This document shows, piece by piece, positions 32,055-35,665 of a DNA stretch of 35,665 nucleotides. The notes below the pieces were generated by a model. The model had not been told where the DNA came from and made no database searches. It was given only the letters and a program-made list of their open reading frames with translations. Numbering within the stretch: the first letter of the stretch is position 1; the number at the start of each line of letters is the position of its first letter. The translations under genes were made by a program, and so were the position numbers. Source of the stretch: UBA1737 sp964541525 (GTDB lineage: Bacteria; Bacillota_I; Bacilli_A; ML615J-28; CAG-313). The DNA is taken from contig CAZIQF010000019.1 in NCBI GenBank assembly GCA_964541525.1, positions 1 through 35,665 on the forward strand, given 5' to 3'.

Positions 32055-33152
32055 ATGAGTTTAACTGCAGGAATCGTTGGCCTACCAAATGTTGGTAAGT
32101 CAACTTTATTTAATGCCATTACTAAAGCTGGGGCTTTTATGGCTAACTATCCTTTTGCGACAATCGAACCCAATGTTGGTGTGGTTGAAGTAAAAGATGA
32201 AAGATTAGATAATATTTGTAAAATTATTAATCCACGAAGTGTTGTTCGAACAAGTTTTTCTTTTACCGATATTGCGGGATTAGTAAAGGGTGCATCTAAG
32301 GGTGAAGGCCTAGGTAACCAATTTTTAAGTCATATTCGTGAAGTTGATGCGATATGTCAAGTTGTTAGATGTTTTGATGATTCAAATATTACTCATGTAT
32401 CAGGAAAAGTTGATCCCATTGATGATATTGAAATTGTTAATTTAGAATTAATTTTAGCTGATTTAGAAGTAGTAGAAAATCGTATTCCTAAAATTGAAAA
32501 AAAGGCTCAACATAAAGTCGATAAAGATGCAGTAATTGAATATAGTATCTTGACAAGATTAAAAGCAGCCTTCTTGGAAAATCAACCAGCACGAAGTGTT
32601 GAATTGACAGCTGATGAAAGATTCTTTATTAAGAATTATCAATTCTTAACAATGAAACCAATGTTATATGTATGTAATGTATCAGAAACGGAGATGGCAA
32701 CTGGAAATGATTATGTTAGACGAGTTGAAGCATATGCTAAAGCTGAAGGTTCTAAAGTAGTAGTTATTTCTGCTAAAATTGAGGAAGAATTATCGGCATT
32801 AGATGATGAAGAAAGAACACTTTTCTTAGAAGATCTAGGAGTTAAAGAAAGTGGTTTAGATATTTTAATTCGTGAAGCTTATGAATTATTAGGGCTTAAG
32901 ACGTTCTTTACAGCTGGCGAAAAGGAATGTCGTGCTTGGACATTTAAGAATGGCATGAAAACACCTGAATGTGCAGGGGTTATTCATACCGATTTTGAAA
33001 AAGGTTTTATCAAAGCGGAAACATATGCTTATGATGATTTAATGAAATACGGAACGCCACAAAAGGTCAAGGAAGCTGGTAAAGTGCGTCTTGAAGGAAA
33101 AGATTATGTTGTTCAAGATGGCGATATTATGTTGTTTAGATTTAATGTTTAA
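32055..33152 (+). CDS. ychF: redox-regulated/ribosome-binding ATPase YchF (OLA1 family)
   Basis: YchF is an Obg-related P-loop NTPase that prefers ATP and associates with ribosomes. The P-loop GLPNVGKST (8-16), NYPFATIEPNVG, the G3 region DIAGLVKGASKGEGLG and the altered G4 NVSE (NxxE instead of NKxD) mark the family. A coiled-coil insertion covers about 130-190 and a C-terminal TGS domain ends with DGDIMLFRFNV. Length 365 is canonical. AAGGAG lies before the ATG. It is followed by the CCA-like gene after 27 nt, with a clear AAAGGAG. Confidence 0.97.
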   Translation: MSLTAGIVGLPNVGKSTLFNAITKAGAFMANYPFATIEPNVGVVEVKDERLDNICKIINPRSVVRTSFSFTDIAGLVKGASKGEGLGNQFLSHIREVDAICQVVRCFDDSNITHVSGKVDPIDDIEIVNLELILADLEVVENRIPKIEKKAQHKVDKDAVIEYSILTRLKAAFLENQPARSVELTADERFFIKNYQFLTMKPMLYVCNVSETEMATGNDYVRRVEAYAKAEGSKVVVISAKIEEELSALDDEERTLFLEDLGVKESGLDILIREAYELLGLKTFFTAGEKECRAWTFKNGMKTPECAGVIHTDFEKGFIKAETYAYDDLMKYGTPQKVKEAGKVRLEGKDYVVQDGDIMLFRFNV

Positions 33153-33179
33153 GTAAAAAGTGAAAGGAGCAAATAATAT

Positions 33180-34634
33180 ATGGAAAATCAAGAATTATTT
33201 AATAAATATCAATTACGCAATGAAAAAAGTTATAACTTTTTAATGCATGGAATAGAGATTTTAAAAACCTTATTAAACCGCAATTATGAAGCATATATTA
33301 TTGGCTCTGCAGTTCGTAATTTATATCTTAATCAACCAAGTGATAGCATTGAAATTGTTACTAATGCTTCCAATGATGTCATTAAGCAAATTTTCCCTTC
33401 ATTAATTATTGATAGTTATCATAACTGCTATCTAAATGATGCTAATGGTAGAATTTATTTTAGTTCGTTTAATCAAGATGAACAAGAAATTATTAATAAA
33501 AATGCTGAAAAATATTATAATAAAAAACTAACAAAAGTGCTCCAAAATAAGAATTTTACTATTGATTCATTAGCTCTTACTCCAACATTACAAGTAATTG
33601 ATCTCTTCGGTGGAACAGCAGATTTAGATGAAATGCTGATTAGAACAATTGACAAACCTAAGGGAGTATTTACAACTAATTCCATGGTAATTTTAGATGC
33701 ATTAGAATTAGTTAGTCATTATGGGTTTGATTTATATAAAAAAACTTTAGGGGCAATGATTAAAGCTTCTTCGCATCTAGATGATGTGAGTGAGATTGAT
33801 TTTATTACGCAATTGCGTAAAATTTTAAAAGGTAAATATGCAAAAGAAGTAGTTGAATTAATTAATGATAATCAATTATTTAAGTATGTGCATTTATATA
33901 ATGTTTATATTAATAAAATAGCTAAAAAGTTTAATCAATTAACGTATTTGGAATTGATTAGTATTTTGTATTTATTTATTGGTAAAATTCCAGATGCTGC
34001 TTTGTTTGAAGATAAAGAATTACAAGAATTAACTGAAAATATTACGATTGCTCAGTTGGTTGCATCAGGGGTAGTTACACCAATGATGGTTTATAATATT
34101 GGTACTGATAAGTTATTATCAGCTAATCAAATGGCACTTCTATATAAGAATAATTATTCTTCGCAAGAAAGATTGATTAAAAAATTAGAAAGAACAGCAG
34201 TGATTAGTAATATTCGTGAGTTAAACTTTACTAAGTTAGAATTAGTGAATTTACTTGATGGTGATCGTAGTATTAAAATTAAGATTATTATGAATTTGCT
34301 GTTAGAAAAAGTCATTAATGGTGAAATTATTAATCATAATAAAATTTTAAAAGAAGAAGCATTAAAGCTTAATGATGATTTAAAAGCTATCTTTGAATAT
34401 ACTGAACCAATCTTACCTGTTGATTATACTGAAGAAGTTATTAATGAACTAATGAAGAAGTATCAAAAAGAATTTGATTTTTTAGTTAAAGTATATTTAA
34501 ATGATGAAAAAGAATTATATAATTTATCAGCATTAGAACGAGATGAAGTAATAAATAATGCGAAAATGCATGCGAAAACATTTTTACTGGAAACATCTCA
34601 ATATCAAATTTTAGATGAAAGGGGCTTAATCTAA
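33180..34634 (+). CDS. tRNA nucleotidyltransferase (CCA-adding enzyme)-like protein lacking catalytic residues
   Basis: The first about 200 residues follow the head domain of class II CCA-adding enzymes/poly(A) polymerases motif by motif. YIIGSAVRN (39-47) stands for the usual GGxVRD. PSDSIEIVT (53-61) aligns with the metal-binding DxD block, but has Ser56 and Glu58. NKNFTIDSLAL (123-133) stands for RRDFTINALA. IDLFGGTADL (140-149) is well kept. NSMVILDALELVSHYGF (167-183) stands for EDALRxLRAxRF. The catalytic acids and nucleotide-binding Arg residues thus appear replaced, suggesting a non-catalytic relative that may bind RNA. The remaining 280 residues are helical and longer than in Bacillus Cca. 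It is coupled to the YhaM-like gene by a TAATG overlap. Confidence 0.78.
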   Translation: MENQELFNKYQLRNEKSYNFLMHGIEILKTLLNRNYEAYIIGSAVRNLYLNQPSDSIEIVTNASNDVIKQIFPSLIIDSYHNCYLNDANGRIYFSSFNQDEQEIINKNAEKYYNKKLTKVLQNKNFTIDSLALTPTLQVIDLFGGTADLDEMLIRTIDKPKGVFTTNSMVILDALELVSHYGFDLYKKTLGAMIKASSHLDDVSEIDFITQLRKILKGKYAKEVVELINDNQLFKYVHLYNVYINKIAKKFNQLTYLELISILYLFIGKIPDAALFEDKELQELTENITIAQLVASGVVTPMMVYNIGTDKLLSANQMALLYKNNYSSQERLIKKLERTAVISNIRELNFTKLELVNLLDGDRSIKIKIIMNLLLEKVINGEIINHNKILKEEALKLNDDLKAIFEYTEPILPVDYTEEVINELMKKYQKEFDFLVKVYLNDEKELYNLSALERDEVINNAKMHAKTFLLETSQYQILDERGLI

Positions 34635-35572
34635 TGGTTAAATTTAACGATGTTAAAATCGGTGATGATGTTTTAATCTATGCGTTAATTGAAAATATGC
34701 AAAAACGTTTTACACCTAATAAGAGTGGCTATTATTCGGCAACTTTATCGGATGGTGAAACTTCTGTCGATGCAAGAATTTGGGATTGTAATCTAATTGA
34801 AGGTGGTAATATTCATTCGGGTAAAGTTTACTTATTTGATGCCCATGTTAATGAATATGCGGGTAAAACGCAATATGTGATTAAGGGAATTAAAGAGGTT
34901 CAAGAAGGTGAACTAGATGAGAGTGCTTTTTTTAAGACTGCACCGATGACTAAAGAAGAATTAAATAAAGGAATTAAGTCATATATTAAAAAGATTAATA
35001 ATCCTATACTATATAAAATTACGGTCAAGCTTATTTCTAAAGTTGCTAATGAATATTTTGAATATCCAGCAGCAATGAGTATGCATCATAATTTCTTATA
35101 TGGTTTAGCTTATCATACTTATACAATGCTATGCCTTGCTGAAAAACTATTAGAAATTTATCCAGGAATGAATAGTGATTTATTATATGCTGGAGTAATT
35201 TTACATGATATTGGCAAGACTAAAGAGTTAAGTGGTAGTAAAGCACCAGTATATACTATGGAAGGTAATTTGCTAGGGCATATAGTCATTGGTTTACAAA
35301 TGGTGGCTGTTGCAGCAAGTGAAGAACAAGTCGAAGATACTGAAGAAATTAAAATGTTAGAACATATGCTCGCATCTCATCATGGAGAATTAGAATTTGG
35401 AAGTCCTAAGACACCAAATATTATGGAAGCTTATGCTTTGCATTTAATTGATTTAATGGATTCCAAATTAGCAGCTATTTCCCCGGAAGTTGTAAAATGT
35501 GAAAAAGGTACATCAACTGCTCCAATCGGTAGTCTAAATCGTAAAGCGTTATATGTTCCTAATCTAAAATAA
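34634..35572 (+). CDS. yhaM: 3'-5' exoribonuclease YhaM-like (OB fold plus HD domain)
   Basis: YhaM trims RNA and single-stranded DNA from the 3' end. Residues 1-90 form an OB fold (GYYSATLSDGETSVDARIWD). The HD phosphohydrolase domain runs from about 150 to 300, with MHHNFLYGLAYHTYTML, the HD pair in GVILHDIGKTKEL, LLGHIVIGLQM and MLASHHGELEFGSP giving the metal-binding histidines and aspartates. Length 312 is close to the Bacillus protein. The ATG shares one base with the stop of the CCA-like gene, so the two are probably co-translated, which suggests a shared role in RNA 3'-end metabolism. Confidence 0.93.
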   Translation: MVKFNDVKIGDDVLIYALIENMQKRFTPNKSGYYSATLSDGETSVDARIWDCNLIEGGNIHSGKVYLFDAHVNEYAGKTQYVIKGIKEVQEGELDESAFFKTAPMTKEELNKGIKSYIKKINNPILYKITVKLISKVANEYFEYPAAMSMHHNFLYGLAYHTYTMLCLAEKLLEIYPGMNSDLLYAGVILHDIGKTKELSGSKAPVYTMEGNLLGHIVIGLQMVAVAASEEQVEDTEEIKMLEHMLASHHGELEFGSPKTPNIMEAYALHLIDLMDSKLAAISPEVVKCEKGTSTAPIGSLNRKALYVPNLK

Positions 35573-35611
35573 ATTGATAAAAATAAAAAAGAACTTAAAT
35601 TTAGGATTAAC

Positions 35612-35642
35612 GGTTCTGTAAAATCTTTTGAGATTTTGAGAT
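35612..35642. repeat. 31-nt repeat, right copy
   Basis: This matches the reverse complement of 21-51 with two differences. It holds an AAAATCT/AGATTTT hairpin and is bracketed by GGTTCT (35612-35617) and AGAACC (35649-35654), which can pair to form a larger stem. It lies 40 nt downstream of the yhaM-like stop and may be part of a terminator or a dispersed repeat. Confidence 0.6.
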
Positions 35643-35665
35643 AAAATAAGAACCTATCTTAAAAG

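Noticed and set aside
1..35665. tRNA, rRNA, prophage, CRISPR or defence genes
   Set aside because: No tRNA cloverleaf, rRNA segment, integrase, phage structural protein, repeat-spacer array or known defence domain was seen in the window.

Overview
This window is a compact, AT-rich stretch of bacterial chromosome that looks like a low-GC Firmicute of the class Bacilli, probably a deep-branching line such as the Erysipelotrichia or a relative. Three things support this. The gene order rsmB-rlmN-rsgA-rpe-thiN-spoVM-(rpmB)-fakA-recG-plsX-rnc matches the Bacillus subtilis chromosome with deletions. Other pairs typical of Bacilli are present (dnaD-nth, gmk-rpoZ with rqcH diverging, rpsL-rpsG-fusA-tuf). 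Ribosomal protein S12 has the longer Firmicute form. UGA is used as a stop in at least five genes (dnaD, rqcH, a GNAT gene, tatD and the 102-residue ORF), so this is not a code-4 mollicute. A bifunctional penicillin-binding protein shows that it makes a cell wall. Two small genes, a 27-codon spoVM and a cse60-like gene, indicate a spore-former or a recent descendant of one.

Layout: 67-1071 (minus) is a divergent Lgt-family membrane protein with a C-terminal zinc ribbon. 1227-6364 (plus) is a tightly packed operon: an unknown gene, rsmB, rlmN, rsgA, rpe, thiN and spoVM. rpmB and an AAC(6')-like acetyltransferase lie on the minus strand (6415-7175). 7398-12931 holds fakA, a strong terminator, then recG-plsX-rnc, linking fatty-acid activation, phospholipid synthesis, fork rescue and RNA processing. 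13069-14992 holds a lipase-like hydrolase and a Nudix protein facing a histidine phosphatase across a long bidirectional terminator. 15142-16609 is dnaD-nth-cse60. rqcH (minus) diverges from gmk-rpoZ-M32 carboxypeptidase (18397-20775). 21041-25368 is the str operon with a structured leader. 25529-28053 is a lipoprotein, a GNAT protein, tatD and a trypsin-like lipoprotein protease, converging on a class A PBP (28033-29985). 30000-31240 is mostly non-coding and contains one small ORF and probable relics. 31238-35572 is a zinc-ribbon CPBP membrane protein, ychF, a CCA-adding-enzyme-like protein without its catalytic residues, and a YhaM-type exoribonuclease.

Most of the content is housekeeping: translation, ribosome maturation, lipid and wall synthesis, RNA and DNA maintenance. 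No CRISPR array, phage, intact insertion sequence, tRNA or rRNA gene was seen. The most interesting items are the unannotated-size SpoVM, the cse60 ribosome-binding site buried inside the nth terminator hairpin, the catalytically stripped CCA-enzyme homologue, the Lgt homologue with altered essential residues plus a zinc ribbon, and the 50-nt rsgA/rpe overlap. Promoters and hairpins were read by eye; no alignments, folding or database searches were run.
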